Below, in pieces: positions 18,138 to 26,843 of a stretch of 64,000 nt of DNA (the first letter of the stretch is position 1; each line of letters begins with the position of its first letter). A model generated the notes under the pieces. That model was not told the origin of the DNA and did not search any database. It saw only the letters and a list, made by a program, of their open reading frames with translations. This stretch comes from Elusimicrobiota bacterium. Lineage in GTDB: Bacteria > Elusimicrobiota > Elusimicrobia > FEN-1173. Position numbers and translations under genes: made by a program. The stretch spans positions 2,418,001-2,482,000 of the forward strand of contig JADJJR010000001.1 of assembly GCA_016706425.1 (NCBI GenBank), read 5' to 3'.

Positions 18138-18374
18138 TCAGGCCCCCCTCTCGTTTTGAATTGCGGAAGGGTTATCGATGACAGCTTTCACCGGTCGATG
18201 AATGCGCGAAGGGTCTATTTTGAAGTCCGCCACCTCTTCCTTCGTCAATGGAATCATTACTTCATACATGCCAATGGTACCGTAAACAACTTCGAGAAAG
18301 TGCTTGTCACTCTTTTTGTCCTTTAAAACGGAATACATCATTTCCGAGTTCGAATAAACGGTTTCATGTTCCAT
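18138..18374 (-). CDS. Small hypothetical protein in the A+T-rich orphan cluster
   Basis: A 78-residue soluble protein, acidic/basic mixed, starting MEHETVYSNSEMMYSVLKDK, with GAGG before the ATG at about the right distance. No family recognised. It lies in the run of small minus-strand genes downstream of the toxin-like gene, where immunity proteins and orphan modules are usual. The open frame could have extended further downstream (see 18072-18137). Confidence 0.45.
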   Translation of the reverse strand: MEHETVYSNSEMMYSVLKDKKSDKHFLEVVYGTIGMYEVMIPLTKEEVADFKIDPSRIHRPVKAVIDNPSAIQNERGA

Positions 18375-18446
18375 TACTGCCTCGGGATCAGCGATATATG
18401 CTGCTCCCCATTAAACCTTGGGGGCGCTGAAGAGAGCAACAGGTCC

Positions 18447-18698
18447 TCAAGAAACCAATTCGAAGAATTCTGTGCTGTTGTCCGTCTCGTCGTCAGTCAA
18501 AAACCAGGATTTCCCCTCACCTGTGGTTTTGTTGTCAAATCGAAAAGCTGTGCTTGAATGGTAACGACTGTAATCACTTCCTGTGAACACCAAGACCTCA
18601 CCCTTTACGAAACTGTCGGTCTGCGTCTTGAAGTCCTTACGCAGGCGATACTCTTTTCCTTCCACTAATTCAATATCGTTCCGCCAAGTCCTTTTCAT
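18447..18698 (-). CDS. Small protein resembling DUF3601-type proteins
   Basis: An 83-residue protein with LVEGKEYRLRKDFKTQTDSF followed by a GEVLVFTGSDYSRY segment, the beta-strand pattern I associate with DUF3601-like small proteins, although I cannot confirm it without a profile search. A strong ribosome-binding site (AGAGGA, 7 bp from the ATG) supports translation. Members are often found near polymorphic-toxin loci, so it may be an immunity or orphan-immunity gene. Confidence 0.5.
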   Translation of the reverse strand: MKRTWRNDIELVEGKEYRLRKDFKTQTDSFVKGEVLVFTGSDYSRYHSSTAFRFDNKTTGEGKSWFLTDDETDNSTEFFELVS

Positions 18699-18770
18699 TT
18701 CACTTTCCTCTAGATCTGTGAGCAGATGTTGTTGGTGTAGTGAAAAGTTTTTATAAATCTAATTTAATTC

Positions 18771-19118
18771 CTAACCATTGGCTATTCGAAAGGCTTTATC
18801 AATCTCGCCGATTGCCGATTTAATTTCTGTTACGAGGTCGGCCGGAAGGTTTTTATTTTCTTTTGAAAGAAGCTTGGAAAGAACATCTCCAGCGCCCATC
18901 AAATACTCCGAAGAAGAAGTCACAAAAGCTTTAGCTGAGGCGATAAGCGCGGACGACAAACTTCTATCGATCCCCGGTTGCTTGGATAGTTGAAGTAGAA
19001 ACTCTTTTAATTCATCAACGTTTTTAAATGTCATGGCAAGGGGCGACTTGGTTAATTTAACCGGGTCGGTGTGTTCTTTAATACGAGCTGATAACCCGAA
19101 TTTCATTTGCCAATTCAT
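18771..19118 (-). CDS. Small alpha-helical hypothetical protein
   Basis: Up to 115 residues, mostly helical, with FKNVDELKEFLLQLSKQPG and LPADLVTEIKSAIGEIDKAF. No family recognised. The longest frame (ATG 19118) overlaps the preceding gene by 41 bp; an internal ATG at 19034 (MTFKNVDELK, 87 residues) avoids this and starts the well-structured part, so it may be the true start. Neither has a good ribosome-binding site. Confidence 0.45.
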   Translation of the reverse strand: MNWQMKFGLSARIKEHTDPVKLTKSPLAMTFKNVDELKEFLLQLSKQPGIDRSLSSALIASAKAFVTSSSEYLMGAGDVLSKLLSKENKNLPADLVTEIKSAIGEIDKAFRIANG

Positions 19119-19398
19119 AAATCCGCGTACTTACCCTTTCAAATTCCTCTCCAGAAACACCCCCTTGTGGGAAGTAGTCATTAAAAGAACCCATCCCACC
19201 GTAAACAGAACGCACAGAGCCACACAACCCCCGGACACCATCCCCAGGATATCCGGCTTTTTTTAGGTCAAGCGCCTCCGCCAGGAATCCTTCAAAGCCT
19301 CTCGTCCATGAAGCGGAAGTATCTCTCCGCAACATCGTGACCATCTTTTCGAGCTCGATAATTAAATCGTCTAGAATTTTATTCAATTCTCGTTTCAT
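19078..19398 (-). CDS. Candidate immunity protein (DUF6966-like) for the adjacent toxin
   Basis: A 106-residue helical protein. The segment LAEALDLKKAG followed by VYGGMGSFNDYF resembles small immunity-type proteins carrying a GGMGS-ND motif (DUF6966, assigned from memory). Its ATG overlaps the stop of the large toxin-like gene by four bases (ATGA at 19395-19398), exactly as cognate immunity genes usually follow polymorphic toxins. It would bind and block the C-terminal toxin domain in the cytoplasm. The assignment rests on position plus this weak motif. Confidence 0.55.
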   Translation of the reverse strand: MKRELNKILDDLIIELEKMVTMLRRDTSASWTRGFEGFLAEALDLKKAGYPGDGVRGLCGSVRSVYGGMGSFNDYFPQGGVSGEEFERVSTRIYELANEIRVISSY

Positions 19399-22136
19399 GG
19401 CAGAGGGTGCTCCACTTTAAATTCAGAAATCATCTTGCTCCTGGCCGAGGGCACAAAAACTTGGATCCTATCAATCCCTCCCATATAAACACCGCTTTGG
19501 TTGCTCGTTGGACCGAAATAGAATTTTTCCCCGGGTTTTAGTGTCAGAGAAATCGCACTATCGACGGGGGATTCCGCCAGCAAAACACCTCTATTATCAA
19601 CCCACTGAGCTTTAACAGCCGAATCAATCCTCACAAGACTACGACTTTTGGGGACTTCAAACGAATAGAAACTCCCACCTGGATTAGCGGCGGTTCCCCC
19701 CTTCCACAATTTCAATTGCATTCCCGGTGGAACCACCCCTTCGGAATATTTTCCGCCCCAAAATGTTTTAGCGACCCCCTCAGGCAATGGGCCAGCGTTC
19801 ATAGCATCGAACTGCCATTTGTAACTCGGAGACTTAACTGCATTCGATTCTAACAACACCTGTTTAAAATCTTGCAGAGGGATTTGCTTTGTCCCGGCCG
19901 GCTTGGGTGTGGCTACAAGGAACCCCCTTACTTTCTCGGCGAGGGGACTGGATTTATTAATCAGGTATTCTTGAAACTTAAGATCCGCCTTCTGAAAATG
20001 TTTTTGGATGGGTTTAAAGGAACCAACACCTATGCTTGCCAAGAAACCTAGAAGCTGTGCCGGGGCCTCGTCCACGCCGAACTTCTCCGCCACTTTGGCC
20101 ACGCCGTAGGCCGTGGCGAGCATCGCCCCGGTGCTCACGGCGGCGGTTACGCCGAAATAAACCAGCCCGCCCACGCCGACCACCTGGGAAACCGTCTTCG
20201 CCCCCTTGAAACTGACCAGCATGTAGGTGCCGACGGCCTCGCCCGTTTTGGGGAACATCTCCGCCAGGGCGTTCAATTGGTCGAAATACATGACGTCAAC
20301 GGCGCGGTTGACCAACCCCGCCCCCGCGTTGAAACTTGCGTTGATGGCTTGGACCAGCACGTTGTTGGGCTTGGCGGCGTAGGCGTTGTCCCGCATGGTC
20401 AACAGCTCGAGGGTCATTATCGCCGCTTGATCGGCGGACATCTGCCCGGCCATAACCATCGACCGCAGGGAGTTGACGGCGGCGTCGGCCTGTTCCTTGA
20501 TCTTCGCTTTCTCCTCCGGGAAATAAAGGGCCGTGCGGCGGTTGAGCTCGTTATCGGTGATTTTCTCCGCCCCCTGCATGGTGCGCACATCCGCCCCCCG
20601 GAGGGATAAATCTTTCAAACCCGCCGCCATGCCGGACAAGGCCCTTTGGAAATCCGTTATCGGTTGGGCTTGTTCTTCGAGCGCCGTGATCTGCGTGGAC
20701 AGGGAATTAACTTTCTCCCCCAACCGCGCGATCTCCTCCGGGTTTATCCGGTTATAGTCTTCGCCCGTGAGCGCCGCCTGCGTCTGGGCCAGCTGTTGCG
20801 CGGCGGCCTTCGCCTCTTTTTTCAAAGCCGCGTATTCGTTCGAAAAGCTGAAAGCGATCCGCTCCTCCAACCCCGTTTGTTGGGCCAAGTTGTTAAAGAG
20901 AACGCTGGACGTTAGACTTCGGTTCTCCACGCTCTGCGACAGCCGCCCCAGTTGGTTGGTGTTGGCCTCGGCCTGTTTGCCGATGGCGCTCGTCTGGGCG
21001 GTTAACTGTTTTATGTCCAACGGCGGTTTGGACTCTTGGATGAAGATCCGTTTGTCCCCCTGTTCCAGGAGGGCGCTGTTGAGCCGCATCAACCCCGCCT
21101 GCAGGGCGAAGGTGGCTTGTTTGAGGGTGACGGTCGGATCCACGCCGAACTGCCGGGCGGCGTCCTGATCCAGATCCACTTTCACCCCTTGAAAGTTGAA
21201 CCGGCCGCCGATGGTCGTGTTGGCCGCGCCTTTGACCGGGCCTTGGTAGGTCATTTCCCCCGGACGGATCGTGCCGAGCCCGTCCACCCGCGTCGGCTGG
21301 GAGACAATCAAAGCGGTGCCCGCCCGCATCCGGTCGAAGTCCAAACCCACGGGGGTGATCGCCCCGTCTACGTTCGCCATGCTGACGGGGAGCAGCCCCC
21401 CGTTCTTGTCTTTGATCCCCCCAAAGCTGGATTCCATGGTGACGCCTTGGTTCAGCCGCAGGTTCCCGTCCTTGGCGGTGAAGGTGGAGCCCGGCTCCCA
21501 AACTTTCCCAAAGGCCACGGTGGCCTTGCCCACGGAAACAAACGCATTCGGCCCCGTGGGTTGGAGGTTGGGGTGCTGGGCCAGGATCTCTTTTTGTTGG
21601 GGAGAAACAGCCCCCGGCTTCTCCGAGCGGGTGAACACCCGCTGAATGACGTTGCCGATCGCTTGGCCGACCTTTTGAAACCCCGCTCCGATGCCTTTGA
21701 AAATGGATTGAACGGCCCCGAAGAACCCCGGCTTGCCTATCGTTATAGGTTGGAGCGGCTTTGCATCCTGGACAGGGGCCTTAATCGGGTTGGCCATGGC
21801 CAATTGGAAGAGGATCTTGGGTTTAAACGTGTCACGGGGGATCTGATCGGTTTTGAGGTCGATTTTCGGGGCGGTGAACCCGACGTTCTGCTTGAACGTC
21901 AAAACAGAGTTCATGTTGTTGATCTGCCGGTCCAGCTGGAAGGACGGCGAAAAGTTGTTTTGCGGGCGGTACTGGTTTTGATAGTCCTGGACGCGGGGCG
22001 GGGTGTAGGTGTACCGCTCGTCGTCGTAGGCGACGGCGGAGGCCGGGCCAAGGACGATGGCCAGGCTAAGGACGCCTGCTAAAACCTTATGGAACGCGGA
22101 GCCGAGCGGGAAGTCGCGCGAAGAAACCCGGCGCAT
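19395..22136 (-). CDS. Large secreted polymorphic-toxin-like protein with variable C-terminal domain
   Basis: A 913-residue protein from ATG 22136, which has GAAGGA at good spacing; the open frame continues 123 codons upstream but that part overlaps the next gene and is rejected. A signal peptide ends near AVAYDDE (about residue 38). The body is a Gln/Asn/Ala-rich filament-like region with a heparin- or adhesin-like beta segment (about 190-330), a long coiled coil (about 370-500), and hydrophobic segments (about 620-690). The last ~110 residues (from YSEGVVPPG) form a compact domain with GGSFYSFEVPKSRS and GVYMGGIDRIQVFVP, a pattern I associate with C-terminal toxin tips of contact-dependent systems. 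The composition turns A+T-rich at about 20050, coinciding with that region. Confidence 0.65.
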   Translation of the reverse strand: MRRVSSRDFPLGSAFHKVLAGVLSLAIVLGPASAVAYDDERYTYTPPRVQDYQNQYRPQNNFSPSFQLDRQINNMNSVLTFKQNVGFTAPKIDLKTDQIPRDTFKPKILFQLAMANPIKAPVQDAKPLQPITIGKPGFFGAVQSIFKGIGAGFQKVGQAIGNVIQRVFTRSEKPGAVSPQQKEILAQHPNLQPTGPNAFVSVGKATVAFGKVWEPGSTFTAKDGNLRLNQGVTMESSFGGIKDKNGGLLPVSMANVDGAITPVGLDFDRMRAGTALIVSQPTRVDGLGTIRPGEMTYQGPVKGAANTTIGGRFNFQGVKVDLDQDAARQFGVDPTVTLKQATFALQAGLMRLNSALLEQGDKRIFIQESKPPLDIKQLTAQTSAIGKQAEANTNQLGRLSQSVENRSLTSSVLFNNLAQQTGLEERIAFSFSNEYAALKKEAKAAAQQLAQTQAALTGEDYNRINPEEIARLGEKVNSLSTQITALEEQAQPITDFQRALSGMAAGLKDLSLRGADVRTMQGAEKITDNELNRRTALYFPEEKAKIKEQADAAVNSLRSMVMAGQMSADQAAIMTLELLTMRDNAYAAKPNNVLVQAINASFNAGAGLVNRAVDVMYFDQLNALAEMFPKTGEAVGTYMLVSFKGAKTVSQVVGVGGLVYFGVTAAVSTGAMLATAYGVAKVAEKFGVDEAPAQLLGFLASIGVGSFKPIQKHFQKADLKFQEYLINKSSPLAEKVRGFLVATPKPAGTKQIPLQDFKQVLLESNAVKSPSYKWQFDAMNAGPLPEGVAKTFWGGKYSEGVVPPGMQLKLWKGGTAANPGGSFYSFEVPKSRSLVRIDSAVKAQWVDNRGVLLAESPVDSAISLTLKPGEKFYFGPTSNQSGVYMGGIDRIQVFVPSARSKMISEFKVEHPLP

Positions 22137-22234
22137 GGGGAATCCTTCAAAAGTATTGGAAAACAAGGCTATTTTAAACCCGTTTCCGTCGGAAGTCAAG
22201 CCGTTGAATGGTGGTTTTTGGGGTGGCGGGCGGG

Positions 22235-22687
22235 TCAGAGCCCGGCGGCCGCGCGTTCGGCGTCGTCCACGGTGCGGCCGATCAGCTTTTTGAATTCGCC
22301 TTTGGCGATGCGGTTGTAGCTGTTGCGCGGGAACACCACGAACTCCTGGTCGATGTACGACCGCCCCACCGTGAAGTACAAGGGCTGCACGGTGGTCATC
22401 CGGTCCCCGTTCAAAAAGAAAATGTAGCGCCCGCCTTCCCGCAGGCCCGCCCGCCGCGGCGAAACGAACGCCCCCGCTGGCGCGCTCCACACGCCGCGCA
22501 GCCACGTCGGCGCGCCCGCGCCCTTGATGTTTTCAATCACATCCAACCGCGCCTCGCCGCGCTCGTTCAGTTCCACCACGCGCGCGTCCACGATCCACCG
22601 TCCGTCCAGCACCGGCGCCGGCACCCGCGCCGACGCGCCCGCCCCGCTCGCCCCCACCCAAAACGCCAACAGCAAAATCTTTTTCAT
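22235..22687 (-). CDS. Secreted hypothetical protein
   Basis: A 150-residue protein with an N-terminal signal peptide (MKKILLLAFWVGASGAGASA) and a mature part rich in beta strands, including DGRWIVDARVVELNERGEAR and RYIFFLNGDRM. No family recognised. A strong GGAGG lies 5-6 bp before the ATG. It is upstream of the toxin-like gene on the same strand (98 bp gap) and divergent from sodC, so it could be co-transcribed with the former. Confidence 0.65.
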   Translation of the reverse strand: MKKILLLAFWVGASGAGASARVPAPVLDGRWIVDARVVELNERGEARLDVIENIKGAGAPTWLRGVWSAPAGAFVSPRRAGLREGGRYIFFLNGDRMTTVQPLYFTVGRSYIDQEFVVFPRNSYNRIAKGEFKKLIGRTVDDAERAAAGL

Positions 22688-22749
22688 AAATCCTCCGGGT
22701 CTGTCCTACGCTTCCATGACACCACCCCCCGATGAAAGTTCCCGAAAGG

Positions 22750-22755
22750 TATAAT
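22750..22755 (+). promoter_or_regulatory. Candidate -10 box for sodC
   Basis: TATAAT, 34 bp before the sodC start; no good -35 is seen at 16-18 bp upstream. AAGGAG sits 6-7 bp before the sodC ATG. Confidence 0.4.
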
Positions 22756-22788
22756 GCCCCCGTTGGCCCATATATAAGGAGTCCCCCC

Positions 22789-23310
22789 ATGAAAAAGCTG
22801 TTGTATTGCTTTATTCCGATTTTCGCGGCCTGCGTGGTTTCCGCCCAAGGTCTCGAGGTGGAAATGCGCGCCGCCACGCCGACCGGCGCCGGCGAATCGC
22901 TGGGGACCGTCCGCCTTGTGGAAACAAAATACGGCCTGGCCTTTTATCCCAACCTGGCGGGCTTGCCCACGGGCCTTCACGGTTTTCACGTCCATGAGAA
23001 CCCTTCCTGCGAGCCCGGCCAGAAAGACGGCAAGACCGTGGCCGCGCTGGCGGCGGGCGGACACTACGATCCCAAGAACACCAAGGCCCACGGCGAACCC
23101 TGGGGCGACGGCCACCTGGGCGACCTGCCCGCGCTTTATGTCGATCCCGACGGCACCGCCGTCAACCCCGTGCTCGCGCCGCGCCTGCGGATGAAAAACG
23201 TCCGCGGCCGCTCGCTCATGATCCACGTGGGCGGCGACAACCACGCCGACCACCCGATGCCCCTGGGCGGCGGTGGCGCGCGCATGGCCTGCGGCGTCAT
23301 TCCAGAATAG
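22789..23310 (+). CDS. sodC: Secreted Cu/Zn superoxide dismutase
   Basis: A 173-residue SodC. A signal peptide ends at VVSA near residue 19. The copper ligands are in HGFHVHE, the zinc-loop histidines and Asp in the AAGGHYDP and GHLGDLP segments, and the last copper His in MIHVGGDNHAD; Cys pairs CEPGQ and ACGVI form the structural disulfide. It converts superoxide to peroxide and oxygen in the periplasm or on the surface. The start is ATG 22789, following AAGGAG; an in-frame start at 22732 is rejected. It is followed 10 bp later by the zinc-ribbon gene, likely one transcript. Confidence 0.93.
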   Translation: MKKLLYCFIPIFAACVVSAQGLEVEMRAATPTGAGESLGTVRLVETKYGLAFYPNLAGLPTGLHGFHVHENPSCEPGQKDGKTVAALAAGGHYDPKNTKAHGEPWGDGHLGDLPALYVDPDGTAVNPVLAPRLRMKNVRGRSLMIHVGGDNHADHPMPLGGGGARMACGVIPE

Positions 23311-23320
23311 GAGAACCCCC

Positions 23321-23536
23321 ATGCCCGCACGAAACGCTCAAAACCCGATCAAATCCATCGGCCAAAAAAGCCGTGACAACTTTAAACCCGCGGCGGGGTC
23401 CGGAGGCCTTCCGTCCCACGGCGGCGCCGGTTTCGTCCGCTGCCCCTCCTGCGGGGCCGACGCGCCCTTAAAACCCGGCTTCCGCCCCTCCTCGCAGAAA
23501 TGCCCGAAATGCGGCGCGGCCCTGGTAAAAAAATAA
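23321..23536 (+). CDS. Small zinc-ribbon protein
   Basis: A 71-residue basic protein with a C-terminal zinc ribbon: CPSCG, then 16 residues, then CPKCG. The N-terminal half is polar and probably disordered. AGGAGA, which begins inside the sodC stop region, is placed about 6 bp before its ATG, so it is translated from the sodC transcript. Function unknown; metal handling or nucleic-acid binding are both possible. Confidence 0.6.
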   Translation: MPARNAQNPIKSIGQKSRDNFKPAAGSGGLPSHGGAGFVRCPSCGADAPLKPGFRPSSQKCPKCGAALVKK

Positions 23537-23543
23537 TCCCGGT

Positions 23544-25682
23544 TTGCTTCGCGTGACGGCCGCGCCGTCGGCCGCCCGACGGTTCCGGGCGGGCGCCATC
23601 GCGGCCGCGCTTTGGGCCCTTCTGGCCGTGGTGGCGTTCGGCCTCGCCCAAGGCCAACCGCCGTTGCGCGTGTCCCTCCTCCGGGCCCTTCTCCCGCCGC
23701 CCCTCGCGGCGCTCGCGGGCCTCTTTCACCACGTCCCGGCCCTCGTTGGCCTCATGTTGTTTGGGTTGTTGACCGTCGGCCTGGGCCGCGCGGTCCTTCG
23801 TCGTTGGCGGCCGCTGTGTTTTAATTTCCCGGAAACAATCGGCCTGTCCCTGGCGATCGGCGCGGGGCTGCTCAGCGCGGGGGTGTGGTGCCTCGGCGCG
23901 ACGGGTGGCCTGAACACGACGGGCGTTGCCGCGATCACGGTCCTCGGCCTGGGGGTCGTCGCCTTCGATTGGACACAACACCCGCCGCAACTCCCCCGCT
24001 TTCGCCTCGGCCGCGTCGACGGGCCGACATTGCTGCTCTGGGCCCTTCCGGTCGCGGTTCTGGGGATCACCGGACTGTTCGCCCTCGCGCCGGCGCGCTT
24101 CTACGACGCGCTGGTCTATCACCTCGCGTTGCCGAAGCTGTATTTGCTGGAAAACCGCTGGGTCCCCACCCCCACTTTTCTTTTCGGGGGTTTCCCCATG
24201 CACACCCACGCGCTCTTCGCCTGGGCCCTCGCCCTGGGGGACGCGCGTTGGGCCGCCCTTGTCCATTGGGGTTTCGGCGTCGGCGCGGCTTTGCTGTTCT
24301 GGGGCGCGGGGGAACGCGCCCGCAACCGCTTCGGCGGCGCCCTGTCGTCGGCCGTCTTTTTTTCGACGCCGGTGGTCGCTTTCGCCCTGCCGCGCGCGGG
24401 GGTGGATGTGTCGACCGCCTTTTACACCCTGGCCGCGGTGGTCCTGGCGGGGCGCGCGCTCGACGAGGCGCCCCGGGCGCGACACGTCTGGCTGACGGCG
24501 GGGCTTCTCGTCGGCTGGACCATGGGGATCAAATACACCAACGTCCCCTTGGGGTTGGTTTTCCCTTTTCTGCTTTGGCGACTCGGGCTGCCGCGCCCAT
24601 CGATGGCGCGGTTCCTGGCGGGCCTGACGATCGCCTTTTTGCCCTGGGTTGTTAAAAACCTCGTCGGCTACGGCAATCCCGTCTTCCCTTTCCTTCAGGG
24701 CTGGTGGAACCCCGCCGGTTTCCCCCTGGACGCCCGCGCCATGAACGTCGACGCCTGGGGACGTCCCTGGGACAACGTGTTTTCGGGCCAATGGCTTTTG
24801 CCGTTCCGCTGGTTGCTCCACCCCTGGACGATTTCCCTCACCGGTCGGTCCGAATTCGATTTCGTCGGGCCTCTTTTCTTGATGGGCCTGCCGCTCCTGT
24901 TTTTTGTGGTCCGGGACACGAAAGCGCGGCGGCTGGGGCTCCTGGGCCTGGGCGCGGCCTGGATGGCGTGGTGGCCTTTCTCCGGCATGCCGCGGTTCTT
25001 TCTGGGCGGGTTGGCCCTGTTGGCGTTCCTGTTCGGCCAAGGGGTGTCGCGGCTCGAGGGCCGTCGAGCCCGCTGGGTGTTATCGCTGGGGCTGTTGCTC
25101 GCGGCGACGGGGCCGCTCACCCGCGGGTTGTACGGGTTGGCCCGGGACATCGGTTGGGAACATCTGGCCCAACCGCAAAGTCGCGATCGGGTTTTGGCCA
25201 CCCCCGCCGGGACGTACGCCGCGCCCGCCCACCCGTCCATGGTTTGGATCAACCGGAACGCCCCGGCCGACGCCCGCGTGCTGGTCATCGGCGACGCCCG
25301 CGGTTACGGGCTGGAACGCCCGTTCCGCGTCACCAGCGCTCTCGATGTCGATTGGTTTTTGTGGGTGGTGCGAAAGGCCGCCGACGGGGGGGAAATCGCC
25401 CGAACGCTCGCCGGGGAGGGGTTCACGCATTTGTTGGTCAACCCGGCGGAGATGGCCCGGGTCGGCCAGCCCGCCGGGTTCACGGCCGAGGAGTTCCAGC
25501 GGGCCGCGCGCTTTTGGGCGTTTTACACGGAAAAATTATTCGAGGACGGCTCCGCGGCTTCGGCGCCGCCCCGTTGGTCCTTGGTTTACCGTTTGGTCCC
25601 CCGACGCGAAACCCCCGCCGCCGGCGCCATTCCCTGGGTGGATTTGGCCTTTCAAGCGCCCGGGGAGGGCGGCCTCAAATAA
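23544..25682 (+). CDS. Multi-pass membrane glycosyltransferase-like protein (GT-C fold)
   Basis: A 712-residue integral membrane protein with about 10-12 hydrophobic segments up to residue 540, then a soluble C-terminal domain. The first extracytoplasmic loop contains RFYDALVYHLALPKLYLLEN, with the acidic residue that GT-C enzymes (PMT/ArnT/RgtA-like) use to act on polyprenyl-phosphate sugars. The specific substrate cannot be told. It probably starts at TTG 23544 (GTG 23553 also possible). It ends 8 bp inside the convergent aminotransferase gene. A part in assembling surface glycans from the sugars made in this window is plausible. Confidence 0.7.
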   Translation: MLRVTAAPSAARRFRAGAIAAALWALLAVVAFGLAQGQPPLRVSLLRALLPPPLAALAGLFHHVPALVGLMLFGLLTVGLGRAVLRRWRPLCFNFPETIGLSLAIGAGLLSAGVWCLGATGGLNTTGVAAITVLGLGVVAFDWTQHPPQLPRFRLGRVDGPTLLLWALPVAVLGITGLFALAPARFYDALVYHLALPKLYLLENRWVPTPTFLFGGFPMHTHALFAWALALGDARWAALVHWGFGVGAALLFWGAGERARNRFGGALSSAVFFSTPVVAFALPRAGVDVSTAFYTLAAVVLAGRALDEAPRARHVWLTAGLLVGWTMGIKYTNVPLGLVFPFLLWRLGLPRPSMARFLAGLTIAFLPWVVKNLVGYGNPVFPFLQGWWNPAGFPLDARAMNVDAWGRPWDNVFSGQWLLPFRWLLHPWTISLTGRSEFDFVGPLFLMGLPLLFFVVRDTKARRLGLLGLGAAWMAWWPFSGMPRFFLGGLALLAFLFGQGVSRLEGRRARWVLSLGLLLAATGPLTRGLYGLARDIGWEHLAQPQSRDRVLATPAGTYAAPAHPSMVWINRNAPADARVLVIGDARGYGLERPFRVTSALDVDWFLWVVRKAADGGEIARTLAGEGFTHLLVNPAEMARVGQPAGFTAEEFQRAARFWAFYTEKLFEDGSAASAPPRWSLVYRLVPRRETPAAGAIPWVDLAFQAPGEGGLK

Positions 25683-26796
25683 GGAACCCCGCGATCGTTT
25701 CAACCACGTAGGCCTGTTGGGCTTCCGTCAAGCCGGGATAGATCGGCAACGCCAGGGTTTCCCGGGCGGCCCGTTCCGACTCGGGGAAATCCCCGGGACG
25801 GTGGCCCAAGTACGCGAAACATTCCTGCAGGTGCAGCGGCACGGGATAGTACACCTCCGTCCAGATGTCTTTCGACTTGAGGTGTTCGATCAGCGCGTCG
25901 CGGCGCGGGGCCCGGATCACGAACTGGTTGTAGATGTGCGGCCGCACTTCCGGCGGCAACACCACGCCTTTCCTTTCCAATCCCGCCGCGGCGAACAGCT
26001 TCCGATAACGCGCCGCGTTCTCCCGCCGGGCGCTCGTCCAGGCGGGCAGATGGGGCAGTTTCACCGAAAGGATCGCCGCCTGCAGGGCGTCGATCCGGAA
26101 ATTCCCCCCCACCCACTTGTGATAATACTTGGGTTTCGAGCCGTGCACCCGAAAGATCTTCAATTTTTCCGCCAGGGCGTCGTCCTGGGTGGTGACCAGC
26201 CCCGCGTCGCCGAAAGCGCCCAGGTTTTTGCTGGGGAAAAAGGAGAAACACCCGAAGGCGCCCGCGGCGCCCGCTTGTTTCCCGGCCAGGCCCCCGCCGA
26301 GGTCCACGCCGATCGACTGCGCCGCGTCCTCGATCAGGGGAATCTTCCGCGCTTCGGCCAGGGACCGCAGGGCGTCCATGTCCGCGGCTTGGCCGTAGAG
26401 GTGCACCGGCAGGACGGCCTTGGTCCGGGGCGTGATCGCGGCGGCCGCTTTGGCCGCGTCGATGTTAAAGGAGCGGGGATCGATGTCCACAAACACCGGT
26501 TTCGCCCCGACGCGGGCGATGGCGCCCGCCGTGGCGAAAAACGTGTACGGGGTGGTCACGACCTCATCGCCCGGGCCGACCCCCAACACCATGAGCGCCA
26601 CCAAGAGCGCGTCGGTGCCCGAGGAAACCCCGATCGCGTGCTTCACCCCGCAGGCGCGGGCGGCCGCGGCTTCGAACGCATCCACCGCGGGACCGAGGAT
26701 GAACATTTGACTGTCCATCACCCGCTCCATCGCGGCGAGAATTTCCGCGCGCAACGGTTTGTTCTGCGCGGCCAAATCCAACAAGGGCACTTTCAT
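25675..26796 (-). CDS. DegT/DnrJ/EryC1-family PLP-dependent sugar aminotransferase (WbpE-like)
   Basis: A 373-residue aminotransferase. GVSSGTDALLVALM, VVTTPYTFFATAGAI and the Schiff-base lysine in FFPSKNLGAFGDAG are all present. It transfers an amino group to a nucleotide-bound keto sugar. The closest functional fit here is the C3 amination step between WbpB and WbpD, whose fused homologue is at 468-2066, but other DegT substrates (for example 4-keto sugars) cannot be excluded. ATG 26796 follows AAGGAT at 8 bp. It lies just downstream of rng on the same strand. Confidence 0.88.
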   Translation of the reverse strand: MKVPLLDLAAQNKPLRAEILAAMERVMDSQMFILGPAVDAFEAAAARACGVKHAIGVSSGTDALLVALMVLGVGPGDEVVTTPYTFFATAGAIARVGAKPVFVDIDPRSFNIDAAKAAAAITPRTKAVLPVHLYGQAADMDALRSLAEARKIPLIEDAAQSIGVDLGGGLAGKQAGAAGAFGCFSFFPSKNLGAFGDAGLVTTQDDALAEKLKIFRVHGSKPKYYHKWVGGNFRIDALQAAILSVKLPHLPAWTSARRENAARYRKLFAAAGLERKGVVLPPEVRPHIYNQFVIRAPRRDALIEHLKSKDIWTEVYYPVPLHLQECFAYLGHRPGDFPESERAARETLALPIYPGLTEAQQAYVVETIAGFLI

Positions 26797-26843
26797 GGGT
26801 GGGATCCTTTCATTGAAAAACTCGCCGGGACGGGGACGAACCG

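Noticed and set aside
22137..22505. Upstream extension of the toxin-like protein
   Set aside because: Overlaps the well-supported secreted protein gene at 22235-22687, while ATG 22136 has a good ribosome-binding site followed by a signal peptide.
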